Assembly: GCF_040802235.1 (NCBI RefSeq)
Contig: NC_133156.1
Coordinates: 25,997,343 to 26,061,342 of the forward strand
Source of the DNA: Manis javanica
Taxonomy: Eukaryota > Chordata > Mammalia > Pholidota > Manidae
Length of the DNA stretch: 64,000 nt
Reading direction: 5' to 3'
Part shown: positions 38,182 to 49,782 of the stretch, piece after piece
How the letters are laid out: every line of letters starts with the position of its first letter
Numbering within the stretch: position 1 is the stretch's first letter
Program-made: the position numbers and the translations under genes
The notes under the pieces: generated by a model
What the model saw: the letters and a program-made list of their open reading frames with translations, nothing else
What the model was told of the DNA's origin: nothing
Database searches by the model: none

Positions 38182-38563
38182 ATGGAAGGAGGTCATCGAA
38201 AGGATGTGCCCACCATTGACCCATGAGCTGGACCCAGGCAGTTGGAGGCTCTTCAGCCCCTTCCATTCTTGCAATGTCTGTTCTGCCCACCATTCCCCCT
38301 CCAGGAGCTATTCCTAAGACAGAGACTTGAGAAAGCAAGGTGGTGTTGAGACCAGCTAGATGGCATATGTGACTGAATCCAGTTAACAGCTGCTGTATAA
38401 ACTTTCCAGGTTCTGGCTTCTGGGTGGAGATATCTACTTGTCTTACAGCCACCCAGGACAATCTTTGTGTGTAAATATCCTTGCTTATTAAATCAGCACC
38501 TGCCAATCTGGAGTGGCCTGTCTCTTTGTTCAGCCTCTCCCTGCCTCCGTGATCCAACAAGCA
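38182..38563 (+). mobile_element. Probable LTR inserted in a MIR
   Basis: The 3' part (CCTTGCTTATTAAATCAGCA then CTCTCCCTGCCTCCGTGATC) looks like an LTR R-U5 region. The sequence to the left (GGGTTGTTTCAAGAATTATA) and to the right (GTTCCTGGCACGTGCTTAAC) are consecutive parts of a MIR, which shows that the middle is an insertion. Exact ends and a duplication could not be fixed. Confidence 0.55.
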
Positions 38564-38599
38564 CTCGGCTCAGTTCCTGGCACGTGCTTAACGCTCCAT

Positions 38600-39594
38600 C
38601 GTGGAAAGTGGCACTTCAGCTGCTGCTGCTGCTGATGGTAATGACCTTCTTTCGGCAGAAATATGAGATGCCTAATGGAATGATTAAATTTAAACATTAT
38701 TGGGACAGGACATTTAGCCAATAGGGGCTTTCACACAGTCAGGAGCTAACTTTCACTGATTCACCTTCTGATCTGCAGAGAAAACAGTCCATTCTGGATG
38801 CTACTCAGGTATCTGTTTTCATAAAGATGTGATTACTAAAGTCTCCATGTGTTCACGGTTTAAGTAGCCTTAATCACTTTCTGTTTCCAATCAATAGAAG
38901 TCATTAAGACTGGAGCTGAAACTGACTTTATTTCCATCAAAGACTTCAGAAAGAAATCAACTGCCAGCAGAATTCTCTTCCCAGATATGTGACAACTCTG
39001 GCCACACAAGCCCCCACTGACTTTCTAGGAAACTGTGAGTCCAGCGAGACATCTGTGAAAACTGGTCCAAACCAAGGGCCTCTTTTCCTTTTTCTCCTAT
39101 AAATCTGCCAAAGTGCAGACCACTGGGCTTTGTAAACAAAAGACAAAATGGTCATCAAGGGTGGAAGGATTACCATATTAGCCCAATACCGTCAATATTG
39201 TGGAATATTAGTATTTTATAGGACCTTGGCCAACATCTCATGTTAGTGATGAGGAAACTCACACTTTGAGAGACTTAATAACTTACCTAGGGTTTACAGA
39301 CAACCCAAGACAGAGTCAAGACCACAGTGAAAACGCTCAGACATACAGAAATAGTCACGAAACAGTTTACACTAATTGTAAAGCAGAAGAGACGTGGCCA
39401 AAAAAAAAAGAAAAAAAGAGATGTCAGGGCACAAGGTGGCACCTCAATCATCACTAATTACATATATATTGAGTTTGTGCAAAGTGTTGTGCTAGATACT
39501 AGCCATACTATCATGAACAGAGCCAGGGTCTTGTCCTCTGGAACACATGGGGAAGTAAAGCACTACAAATCATGGGTTTTCTGTAAAGAGTCTG
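38600..39594. other. Intergenic, nothing young
   Basis: A weak reverse-strand MIR lies near 39215-39330. No gene. Confidence 0.5.
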
Positions 39595-39720
39595 TTATAG
39601 GTTGACTGTGTCAACTTCAGAACTCACATGTTGAATCCCTAACCCCTAGCATCTTCACATGTCACCTTTTTAGAGATAGGATCCTAATAGAGGTAATCAA
39701 GTTAGAATGAGTTTACTACA
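39595..39720 (+). mobile_element. MaLR/MLT-type LTR 5' fragment
   Basis: TGTTATAGGTTGACTGTGTC, ACTCACATGTTGAATCCCTA and GAGGTAATCAAGTTAGAATG match the start of an old MaLR-like LTR in order. It is truncated after about 125 bp. Confidence 0.65.
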
Positions 39721-39913
39721 GCTGCCATATCAAAGTACCACAGACTGTGTTACTTAAACATTGTTCTAGCTACAGGATGAGATGGGATTGGAAGGCGAGC
39801 AGAGTAAAAGTGGGGGACACTCTAGAAGTCCAGTGGAGATATGACAGTGGCCTGGAATAGGAAAATGATAGTGAGGATGGAAAACAGTGCATGGAATAAA
39901 ATAAAATTTAAAA

Positions 39914-39919
39914 TGTGTG

Positions 39920-39962
<43 letters not shown>
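39914..39962 (+). repeat. (TG)n microsatellite
   Basis: About 49 bp of nearly pure TG with one GCATG interruption near its start. Confidence 0.95.
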
Positions 39963-39964
<2 letters not shown>

Positions 39965-41614
39965 TCTTTTGAGATATAATGGGTAGGATCTGGATATTGG
40001 TGAGATGGTAATTAGTAAATGACAGGGTAGAGTCAGTACAATGCACAGCTCTCTAGCTTGGACAGCTAGTACATGATGATCTACACCCTGGACAGAAAAC
40101 ATAGGAGGAGAGAAGCTTTCGTGGAAAGTTGATGCATGAACTCAGTTTCAGACATGTCAAGTTCAAGATGCCCATGAGACACCAAGAGGAGATACTGAGT
40201 AAGCAGAAGGAAGTATGCAACAAAAATATTATTGTTAACAGTAACCTCAAAGGTAAACTAATCCCAGTTCCCATAACCTGATAAAATATCAACAGATGGC
40301 CACACAGCCTTAGTTGAGTGCCTTTACTGACATGGGTGACCCATCTCTATTTTAGTTTGTGCAAATGTTCAACATCTTCCTCCTTATATTGGCCACCCAT
40401 TGTTCTCAGTTCTCTTCTAAGAAGTGAATTTGAATATTTTTTCCATTAAAATACATATACTTTAAAATGGTTGAAGGCAATGATCAAGTCTAAGACAAAT
40501 TATTTCTTTACTAGGATAATAATTCCAGCTTCCTCTATCAGTCCTGTTACGTCCAGTAGAGTTTTGTCAACTTTTTCAAGTCCCTCCTGAAGTTCAGGAC
40601 TCAAAAATCGAGTTAATACACTTGGTCTGGCTTAACTAGCACACAACAGAACTGACAACAATCTCTCTTGTTTTAGACACTATACTTTTTGTTGATGTTA
40701 TCCAAAGTCACATGAGCATTTCCTGACCTGTTGGATGCCAAAGTTGAGAATTGGAAATGTAATGTCTCTAAACCAGCTTCTGTTACAACTACAAATGTCT
40801 CTGGGAAATGTGTTTAAATTCTTCGCATCTATAAAATAAACACTTTCTTATAAGATGGTCACAATTTTCCTAATTATTTCTTAACAAATGATGGCTATAT
40901 AACCAACCTAGTTTCTACAGTGCATTGTTCTTTATGATCCATTTACTGAACACATTCTAATTGCCCGTAACAATGCTAGATGTTAAGGGATGGGAGGAAG
41001 TCTCTCAGAAGGAGGCAGCTGAGCAGACAACATCCCATAGCCATGTCTTCCCAACAATTTTATGGCTGCATTTTGGAAGACATAATTCTCTGTATTTCCC
41101 CAAAGGAAGATACTGTAGTACAAAGCTTTCTCTCCCAGCCACAATTGGTACATAACACCTAAAAGAAATAAACCTTGGTGGTTTAAAGTTGCTGAGAATT
41201 TGGGGTTATCTCTGCATAATTTAATCCAATGTACTGACTCAAAACTGGATATGGACGTAGAGCTATAAAACTATGCTATAAAACTGAAATGGATGACATG
41301 AGTCCAGGGGTCAGATGGTGGACAATGAGAAAACTGTTGTAGAGGCCAGAAGGATCCATGTGGGGAGCTGATAATGTGTCCTTTTAGTTTACAGGTCAAG
41401 AGGAGCCATGTGAGAGTCTGATGAAGAGAATACCACATCTCACCCAGAGATTCTGGACTTCAACTGGAAGCTATGACTTGATCGGAGTGCTGAAATCTCT
41501 CTAATGGAGTGGTATGTTTTGTCTGCCAGAATGAAGATAAACTGAATATTTGGTATTCAGAGGAGTTAAATGTATGTTACTAATTCTGTTTACCAAATAT
41601 TTTTTGTTTTTCTC
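39963..41614. other. Intergenic, nothing recognised
   Basis: A possible LTR end lies at 41155-41225 (AAATAAACCTTGGTGGTTTA). No gene. Confidence 0.45.
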
Positions 41615-41946
41615 CTCCTAGGCACATGTTAAAATTGTTCTCCTTTTGCCCTCTTGAGGGTTAGGAGGGGCCGTGTAATTTGATTTGGCCCATGAAATGT
41701 GAATGGAGGTGATGTTTGTCATTTTCAGGTAGAAAATTTAAGAGCCAGGATCCCCTTTGGGAATCCTCCTTTGAGAATCGTGAAGCACAGGTTGGAGCCC
41801 TCACTCCAATGTTAGAACAATGTAGAACATAGGCTACAAGACAACTGTCAATGGACATAGAGAATGAGCAGTAAATAAAGCTCTGTTTCTTTTAACCCAC
41901 TAAAATCTGGGAAATTTTGTTCCTGCAACATAACCTAACCCAAATG
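41615..41946 (+). mobile_element. Old LTR fragment (MLT-type)
   Basis: Ends with AAATAAAGCTCTGTTTCTTT, then AACCCACTAAAATCTGGG and GCAACATAACCTAACC, the usual 3' end of MLT1-like LTRs. The upstream part (TTTGGCCCATGAAATGTGAA) also fits. A related end fragment may lie at 41155-41225. Confidence 0.6.
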
Positions 41947-41949
41947 ACA

Positions 41950-42019
41950 GATACACTATGTGAGCTTCAACAAGTCCCATAAGTGTGTACCTGTATTTTT
42001 TCATCTGTAATGTAGAGAT
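41950..42019 (+). mobile_element. MIR, left half, split by the chimeric L1
   Basis: GAGCTTCAACAAGTCCCATA, then TCATCTGTAATGTAGAGATA, is the MIR centre. It breaks at the L1 target duplication and resumes at 50790. Confidence 0.75.
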
Positions 42020-42036
42020 AAAAAAAGAACCTATTT
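42020..42036 (+). repeat. 5' target-site duplication of the chimeric L1
   Basis: AAAAAAAGAACCTATTT lies directly before the GAGAGGCGGAGCCAGG-type L1 5' end and is repeated exactly at 50773-50789 after the last poly(A). Confidence 0.9.
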
Positions 42037-42303
42037 GAGAGGCGGAGCCAGGATGGTGGCGTGAGTAGAGCAGTGGAAATCTCCTCCCAAAAACACATAG
42101 AGCTATGAAAATATAACAAAGAAAAACCTTCCTAAAATAGAGACCACAGGACACAGGACAACATCAAGACCACATCCACACCTGCAAGAACCCAGCGCCT
42201 TGCGAAGGGGGTAAGATACAAGCCCAGGCCCGGCGGGACCCGAGCGCCCCTCCCCCCGGCTCCCAGCAGGTGGAAAGAAACTGGCGCGGTTTTTTTTTTC
42301 TTG

Positions 42304-43250
42304 GCGAGTGCTTTTTGGAAGCCTTAAAGAGACGGGCCCCCGTTGCTAGGGAGGCAGGGTGGCGGGACCGGTGAGCGGGTGCCTGGGACCGGCACCTGAA
42401 GACAAAGAATATCCCGCGTTTCTCCCTGCGGGACCGGCGGGCGGGAGCCTGAGACCGGCGCCTGAGGACGGAGAAAATCGCACGTTTTTCCCCTTTTTTT
42501 TCTCATTTTGGCGAGCGCTTTTTGGAAGCCTTAAAGAGACAGGGACCCCGGTGCTAGGGAGGCAGGGCAGTGGGACAGGTGAGCGGGTGCCTGGGACTGG
42601 CGCCTGAGGACAAAGAATATGCCCTGAGGACAAAGTGCCCTGAGACCGGCACTTGAGGACAGAGGAAATCGCGTGTTTTTCCCGTTTTTTTTTCTCTTTT
42701 TTGCGAGTGCTTTTTGGAAGCCTAAAAGGGACAGGGACCCCAGTGCTAGGGAGGCAGGGCGGCAGGATTGGTGAGCGGGTGCCTGGGACCGGCACCTGAG
42801 GACAAAGAATATCCCGCGTTTTTCCCTGTGGGACCAGTGGGCGGGTGCCTGAGACCAGCACCTGAGGACGGAGGAAATCGCGCGTTTTTCCCCTTTTTTT
42901 CTCTCTTTTTGGCGAGTGCTTTTTGGAAGCCTTAAAGGGACAGGGACCCCGGTGCTAGGGAGGCAGGGCGGCAGGACTGGTGAGCGGGTGCCTGGGACCA
43001 GCGCCTGAGGACAAAGAATATTGAGCGTTCTTTCCCTGCGGGACCAGTGGGTGCATGCTTTTTGGAAGCCTTGAAAGGACAGGGACCCTGGTGCTAGAGA
43101 GACAGGGCAGCAGGACCAGTGAGCGGGTGCCTGGGACCGGCACCTGAGGACAAAAAAAAAAAATCACGTGTTTTTTCCTTTTTTTTTCTTTCTGTTCCCT
43201 CTCTCATTGTTGCTGTTGTTCTTTTGGTTTGGAAAGTGCTTTTTGGAAGT
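42304..43250 (+). promoter_or_regulatory. Tandem ~200-bp monomers of the L1 5' UTR
   Basis: The L1 5' UTR is a CpG-rich tandem array. The unit hallmark GCGAGTGCTTTTTGGAAGCC or a close variant begins at 42304, 42511, 42713, 42912, 43051 and 43231. Spacings are about 207, 202, 199, 139 and 180 bp, so the last two units are shortened or diverged. Each full unit carries a GGGACAGG/GAGGCAGGGC block, a GAGCGGGTGCCTGGGACC block and a T-rich end. Monomer arrays act as promoters in some L1 lineages, best known in mouse. Promoter function here is inferred from position and structure. Confidence 0.75.
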
Positions 43251-43614
43251 CTTAAAGGGGCAGGACAGGTCACTTAGACCAGAGGCAGGGAATCAGGGGA
43301 TCTCTGGGCACTCTAACCCCTTGGGCAGCAGGGAGCACAGAGGCCCCTTACGGAGATAAATAGCCTCCCGGCCGCTCCCCCTCCAACGGGGCTCCACCAT
43401 TTTGGAGGAACAGCCCCAGCCAGGCCAAGTCCACAGCAACAGCAGAGATAAACCCCATAGCAACTGGGCAGGAAGCAGAAGCCCTGTCTGCACACAGCTG
43501 CCCAGCACAAGCCACTAGAGGTCGCTACTCTCCCAGGAGAAGGCCACAAACCAACAAGAAGGGAAGCTCTTCCAGTGGTCACTTGTACCAGCTCTGCAAA
43601 CTATCTCTATCACC

Positions 43615-44539
43615 ATGAAAAGGCAAAACAACAGGCAGACAAAGATCACAGAGACAACACCTGAGAGGGAGACAGACCTAACTAGTCCTCCCAAAAAAGA
43701 ATTCAAAATAAAAATCATGAACATGCTGACAGAGATGCAGAGAAAAATGCAAGAGCAATGGGATGAGATGGAGAGAAAAATGCAAGAGCAGTGGGATGAG
43801 ATGCAGAGAAAAATGCAAGAGCAGTGGGATGAAGTCCAGAGGGAGATCACAGATGTCAGGAAGGAGATCACAGAAGTGAAACAATCCCTGGAAGGATTTA
43901 TAAGCAGAATGGATAAGATGGAAGAGGCCATTGAAGGAATAGAAGCCAGAGAACAGGAACGCATAGAAGCTGACATAGAGAGAGATAAAGGGATCTCCAG
44001 GAATGAAACAACAATAAGAGAAATATGTAACCAAGCCAAAAGGAATAATATTCGTATTATAGGGATACCAGAAGAAGAAGAAAGAGGAAAAGGGATAGAA
44101 AGTCTCTTTGAAGAAACAATTGCTGAAAACTTCCCCAAACTGGGGGGGGGAAATAATCAAACAGACCATGGAATTACGCAGAACTCCCAACAGAAAGGAT
44201 CCAAGGAGGACAACACCAAGACACATAGTAATTAAAATGGCAAGGATCAAGGACAAGGAAAGAGTTTTAAAGGCAGCTAGAGAGAAAAAGGTCACCTATA
44301 AAGGAAAACCAATCAGGCTAACATCAGACTTCTCGAAAGAAACCCTACAGGCCAGAAGAGAATGGCATGATATACTTAATGCAATGAAACAGAAGGGCCT
44401 TGAACCAAGGATACTGTATCCAGCACGACTATCATTTCAATATGATGGCGGGATTAAACAATTCCCAGACAAGCAAAAGCTGAGGGAATTTGTTTCCCAC
44501 AAACCACCTCTACAGGGCATCCTACAGGGACTGCTCTAG
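43615..44539 (+). pseudogene. L1 ORF1 (RNA-binding chaperone), frameshifted
   Basis: L1 ORF1 protein is a trimeric RNA-binding chaperone that packages L1 RNA. The frame starts MKRQNNRQTK. A coiled coil follows, encoded by three near-identical 33-bp repeats (about 43738-43836), each giving an 11-residue unit like MQRKMQEQWDE. Next comes an RRM-like region (NNIRIIGIPEEEE) and a C-terminal domain (RIKDKERVLKAAREKK to LQGLL). The reading frame shifts within or close to a run of nine G at 44142-44150, so two overlapping frames (43615-44235 and 44108-44539) hold the two parts. The rest is well preserved, which points to a fairly recent insertion. Confidence 0.9.
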
Positions 44540-44734
44540 ATGGGAGCACCCCTAAAAAGAGCACAGAACAAAACACACAACATATGAAGAATGGAGGAGG
44601 AGGAATAAGAAGGGAGAGAAGAAAAGAATCTCCAGACAGTGTATATAACAGCTCAATAAGCGAGCTAAGTTAGGCAGTAAGATACTAAAGAAGCTAACCT
44701 TGAACCTTTGGTAACCACGAATCAAAAGCCTGCA

Positions 44735-47700
44735 ATGGCAATAAGTACATATCTCTCAATAGTCACCCTAAATGTAAATGGACTTAATGCACCAATCAAA
44801 AGACATAGAGTAATAGAATGGATAAAAAAGCACGACCCATCTATATGCTGCTTACAAGAAACTCACCTTAAACCCAAAGATAAGCATAGACTAAAAGTCA
44901 AGGGATGGAAAAACATATTTCAGGCAAACAACAGTGAGAAGAAAGCAGGGGTTGCAGTACTAATATCAGACAAAATAGACTTCAAAACAAAAAAGTAACA
45001 ATAGATAAAGAAGGACACTACATAATGATAAAGGGCTCAGTCCAACAAGAGGATATAACCATTCTAAATATATATGCACCCAATACAGGAGCACCAGCAT
45101 AGTGAAGCAAATACTAACAGAACTAAAGAGGGAAATAGACTGCAATGCATTCATTGTAGGAGACTTCAACACACCACTCACCCCAAAGGATAGATCCACT
45201 GGGCAGAAAATAAGTAAAGACACACAGGCCCTGAACAACACACTAGAACAGATGGACCTAATAGACATCTATAGAACTCTACATCCAAAAGCAACAGGAT
45301 ATACATTCTTCTCAAGTGCACATGGAACATTCTCCAGAATAGACCACATACTAGCTCACAAAAAGAGCCTCAGTAAATTCCAAAATATTGAAATTCTACC
45401 AACCAATTTTTCAGACCACTAAGGTATGAAAGTAGAAATAAATTCTACAAAGAAAACAAAAAGGCTCACAAACACATGGAGGCTTAACAACATGCTACTA
45501 AATAATCAATGGATCAATGAACAAATCAAAATACAGATCAAGAAATATATAGAAACAAATGACAACAACAACACTAAGCCCCAACTTCTGTGGGATGCAG
45601 CGAAAGCAATCTTAAGAGGAAAGTATATAGCAATCCAGGCACACTTGAAGAAGGAAGAACAATCCCAAATGAATAGTCTAACATCACAATTATTAAAACT
45701 GGAAAAAGAAGAAGAAATGAGGCCTAAAGTCAGCAGAAGGAGGGACATAATAAAGATCAGAGAAGAAATAAAATTGAGAAGAATAAAACAATAGCAAAAA
45801 TCAACGAAACCAAGAGCTGGTTCTTCGAGAAAATAAACAAAATAGATAAGCCTCTAGCCCAACTTATTAAGAGAAAAAGAGAGTCAACACAAACCAACAT
45901 AATCAGAAATGAGAATGGAAAAATCACGACAGACTCCACAGAAATACAAAGAATTATTAAAGACTACTATGAAAACCTATATGCCAACAAGCTGGAAAAC
46001 CTAGAAGAAATGGACAACTTCCTAGAAAAATACAACCTCCCAAGACTGACCAAGGAAGAAACACAAAAGTTAAACAAACCAATTACGAGCAAAGAAATTG
46101 AAACAGTAATCAAAAAACTACCCAAGAACAAAACCCCGGGGCCAGACGGATTTACCTCGGAATTTTATCAGACACACAGAGAAGACATAATACCCATTCT
46201 CCTTAAAGTGTTCCACAAAACAGAAGAAGAGGGAATACTCCCAAACTCATTCTATGAGGCTAATATCACCCTAATACCAAAACCAGGCAAAGACCCCACC
46301 AAAAAAGAAAATTACAGACCAATATCCCTGATGAATGTAGATGCAAAAATACTCAATAAAATATTAGCAAACAGAATTCAACAGCATATCAAAAGGATCA
46401 TACACCATGACCAAGTGGGGTTCATCCCAAGGATGCAAGGATGGTACAACATTCGAAAATCCATCAACATCATCCACCACATCAACAAAAAGAAAGACAA
46501 AAACCACATGATCATCTCCATAGATGCTGAAAAAGCATTTGACAAAATTCAACATCCATTCATGATAAAAACTCCCAGCAAAATGGGAATAGAGGGCAAG
46601 TACCTCAACATAATAAAGGCCATATATGATAACCCCACAGCCAGCATTATACTGAACAGCGAGAAGCTGAAAGCATTTCCACTGAGATCGGGAACCAGAC
46701 AGGGATGCCCACTCTCCCCACTGTTATTTAACATAGTACTGGATGTCCTAGCCACGGCAATCAGACAAAACAAAGAAATACAAGGAATCCAGATTGGTAA
46801 AGAAGAAGTTAAACTGTCACTACTTGCAGATGATATGATACTGTACATAAAAAACCCTAAAGACTCCACTCCAAAACTACTAGAACTGATATCAGAATAT
46901 AGCAAAGTTGCAGCATACAAAATTAACACACAGAAATCTGTAGCTTTCCTATACGCTAACAACGAATCAATAGAAAGAGAAATCAGGAAAACAATTCCAT
47001 TCACCATTGCATCAAAAAGAATAAAATAACTAGGAATAAACCTAACCAAAGAAGTGAAAGACTTATACTCTGAAAACTACAAGTCACTCTTAAGAGAAAT
47101 TAAGGGGACACTAATAAATGGAAACTCATCCCATGCTCATGGCTAGGAAGAATTAATATCGTCAAAATGGCCATCCTGCCCAAAGCAATATACAAATTTG
47201 ATGCAATCCCTCTCAAATTACCAACAACATTCTTCAATGAATTGGAACAAATAATTCAAAAATTCATATGGAAACACCAAAGACCGCGAATAGCCGAAGC
47301 AATCCTGAAAAAGAAGAACAAAGTAGGGGGATCTCACTCCCCTACTTCAAGCTCTACTACAAAGCCATAGTAATCAAGACAATTTGGTACTGGCACAAGA
47401 ACAGAGCCACAGACCAGTGGAACAGATTAGAGACCCCAGAAATTAACCCAAACATATATGGTCAATTAATATTTGATAAAGGAGCCATGGACATACAATG
47501 GCAAAATGACAGTCTCTTCAACAGATGGTGCTGGCAAAACTGGACAGCTACATGTAGGAGAATGAAACTGGACCATTGTCTAACCCCATATACAAAGGTA
47601 AACTCAAAATGGATCAAAGACCTGAATGTAAGTCATGAAACCATTAAACTCTTGGAAAAAAACATAGGCAAAAACCTCTTAGACATAAACATGAGTGACC

Positions 47701-48542
47701 TCTTCTTGAACATATCTCCCCGGGCAAGGAAAACAACAGCAAAAATGAGCAAGTGGGACTACATTAAGCTGAAAAGCTTCTGTACAGCGAAAGACACCAT
47801 CAATAGAACAAAAAGGAACCCTACAGTATGGGAGAATATATTTGAAAATGACAGATCCGATAAAGGCTTGACGTCCAGAATATATAAAGAGCTCACACGC
47901 CTCAACAAACAAAAAACAAATAACCCAATTAAAAAATGGGCAGAGGAACTGAACAGACAGTTCTCCAAAAAAGAAATTCAGATGGCCAACAGACACATGA
48001 AAAGATGCTCCACATCGCTAATTATCAGAGAAATGCAAATTAAAACTACAATGAGGTATCACCTCACACCAGTAAGGATAGCTGCCATCCAAAAGACAAA
48101 CAACAACAAATGTTGGCGAGGCTGTGGAGAAAGGGGAACCCTCCTACACTGTTGGTGGGAATGTAAATTAGTTCAACCATTGTGGAAAGCAGTATGGAGG
48201 TTCATCAAAATGCTCAAAACAGACCTACCATTTGACGCAGGAATTCCACTCCTAGGAATTTACCCTAAGAACGCAGCAATCAAGTTTGAGAAAGACAGAT
48301 GCACCCCTGTGTTTATCGCAGCACTATTTACAATAGCCAAGAATTGGAAGCAACCTAAATGTCCATCGGTAGATGAATGGATAAAGAAGATGTGGTACAT
48401 ATACACAATGGAATACTACTCAGCCATAAGAAGTGGAAAAATCCAACCATTTGAAGCAACATGGATGGAACTGGAGAGTATTATGCTCAGTGAAATAAGC
48501 CAAGCAGAGAAAGAGAAATACCAAATGATTTCACTCATCTGA
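44735..48542 (+). pseudogene. L1 ORF2 (endonuclease / reverse transcriptase), multiply broken
   Basis: ORF2 supplies the nicking endonuclease and reverse transcriptase of L1. The start MAISTYLSIVTLNVNGLNAP and QETHL mark the endonuclease. The RT core is open from 46010 to 47029. It includes [14 protein letters not shown] and the active-site box at 46823-46834, which reads LADD where the L1 at 30064 has FADD. The Cys-rich end ([18 protein letters not shown]) and [12 protein letters not shown] are also present. Defects: frameshifts near 44995, 45100, 45790, 47105 and 47330, and stops at 45420-45422 and 47027-47029. It cannot make a full protein. Copies of this type could have been moved by enzymes supplied in trans. 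Confidence 0.92.
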
Positions 48543-48880
48543 GGAGTATAGGAACAAAGGAAAAACTGAAGGAACAAAACAGCAGCGGAATTACAGAACC
48601 CAAAAATGGACTAACAGGTACCAAAGGGAAAGGAACTGGGGAGGATGGGTGGGCAGGGAGGGATGGGGGGGGAAGAAGAAGGGGGGTATTAAGATTAGCA
48701 TGCGTGGGGGGGAAGGAGAAAGGGGAGGGTGGGCTGCACAACACAGAGAGGACAAGTAGTGACTCTACAACATTTTGCTAAGCTGATGGACAGTAACCAT
48801 AATGTGGTTGTTAGGGGGGACCTGATATAGGGGAGAGCATAGTAAACATAGTATTCTTCATGTAAGTGTAGATTAAAAAT
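48543..48880 (+). mobile_element. L1 3' UTR of the chimeric element
   Basis: A G-rich tract (GGGAGGATGGGTGGGCAGGG type) is followed by a conserved block (ACACAGAGAGGACAAGTAGT) and an end at TTCTTCATGTAAGTGTAGATT. The same 3' UTR appears at 14169-14500, 25307-25646, 27190-27560 and 30075-30420, so it defines one young L1 family in this genome. Confidence 0.88.
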
Positions 48881-48916
48881 TAAAAAAAAAAAAAAGAAAG
48901 AAAGAAAGAAAGAAAA
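48881..48916 (+). repeat. Internal poly(A)/(GAAA)n at the L1-tail junction
   Basis: An A-run followed by GAAAGAAAGA-type repeats sits between the L1 3' UTR and the extra 3' sequence. The second chimeric copy has the matching tract at 14144-14168 (read on the - strand), so the junction was inherited rather than formed locally. Confidence 0.85.
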
Positions 48917-49062
48917 GGGGGATTACTCCTTGACAGGATAAAACTATAGGTAAATCAATGATCAACGCATGCTTTAAATATCCTTAATGTTGATCACTTA
49001 AAGAGTGTCAGATGATCAGCTATGGAGGTACTCTTTTCTGATAATATTCCTTTCTCTTAATT
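48917..49062 (+). other. First tail segment between two A-runs (146 bp)
   Basis: Starts GGGGGATTACTCCTTGACAG and ends in AATTAAATAAA before an A-run (49063-49082). It has no protein-coding match I recognise. It is repeated in the second chimeric copy at about 14001-14143 on the - strand, bounded there by T-runs at the same points. Confidence 0.75.
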
Positions 49063-49314
49063 AAATAAAAAAAAAAAAAAAAGCAGTTTCTGTGTGCTGA
49101 CCTCCAATGAGTTCTGCACAGTGGTATAGAGGGCATGTCAAAGTGTGGGCAAAGGGTCTTTTTGTTTCTATGCAGAAGATCAAGGCCTAGCTTGGATACC
49201 CAGAAAATGAACTAAGATACGATATGAGGAGGAGCTTCCGGCATCAGCACTCTCTGGAGGACTTGTGCCGGGGGATGATCATCAAAAAGCCTCCACAGGT
49301 ACCCGGACGATGCT

Positions 49315-49720
49315 GTGGTTGTGGCTGCATCCAGCCCACCGTCTCCTGGACTTGCCATAGGAATGAGGAGGGAGATGTCTAGGCTGGCATGTGCATACAG
49401 TGAGACAACGAATTTGACCGGATCTGTACTGTTGGAACTCAACCAGGAGTTGGGAGGGGTGCAAGTTGTAGCACTCCAAAATCTCATGACTGTAGACTAT
49501 CTATGGTTAAAAGAACATATGGGATGTGAACAGATCCCAGAAATGGGCTGCTTTAATTTGTCTGATGGTTCAAGTACAGTTGGACAATATCCATCATATC
49601 ATAGATAAATTTTCACAAATGCCTAGGGTGCCTAAATGGTTTTCTTGGCTTCACTGGAGATGGATGGTAATTATAGATTTGCTTTGTTTATGTCACCGTA
49701 TTCCTATTATGTTAATATGT
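49315..49720 (+). pseudogene. Retroviral env transmembrane-subunit fragment in L1 tail (copy B)
   Basis: Resembles the ectodomain of a retroviral Env transmembrane subunit: a leucine/glutamine-rich heptad region, the stretch DYLWLKEHMGCEQ, then NLSD, and further on a Trp-rich membrane-proximal stretch (WFSWLHWRW). The gamma-type CX6CC site is recognisable, but the first Cys of the CC pair reads Gly. Relative to the other copy this one lacks 11 nt just after NLSD (near 49565), which shifts the frame, and the membrane anchor region is degenerate. No surface subunit, signal peptide or cleavage site is present. It is a remnant of an old endogenous virus carried as L1 cargo and cannot function as an entry protein. 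Confidence 0.75.
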
Positions 49721-49782
49721 GTGTGCAAATTAGTTAGTACTTTAAAACCTATACATACTTAAGGTACTATAGAAGAAGATAT

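Noticed and set aside
39822..40102. Open frames with His-Thr repeats
   Set aside because: Translation of the (TG)n microsatellite.
42346..42861. 171-codon - strand frame with repeated Pro-rich units
   Set aside because: Arises from the tandem L1 promoter monomers; the apparent protein repeats mirror the DNA repeat.
43515..44295. Two ~205-codon open frames on the - strand across L1 ORF1
   Set aside because: Antisense of the repetitive coiled-coil coding region; rich in Ser, Phe and Cys with no real features.
46549..47049. 166-codon - strand frame opposite L1 RT
   Set aside because: Same antisense shadow as at 31021; the two resemble each other only because they are L1 copies.
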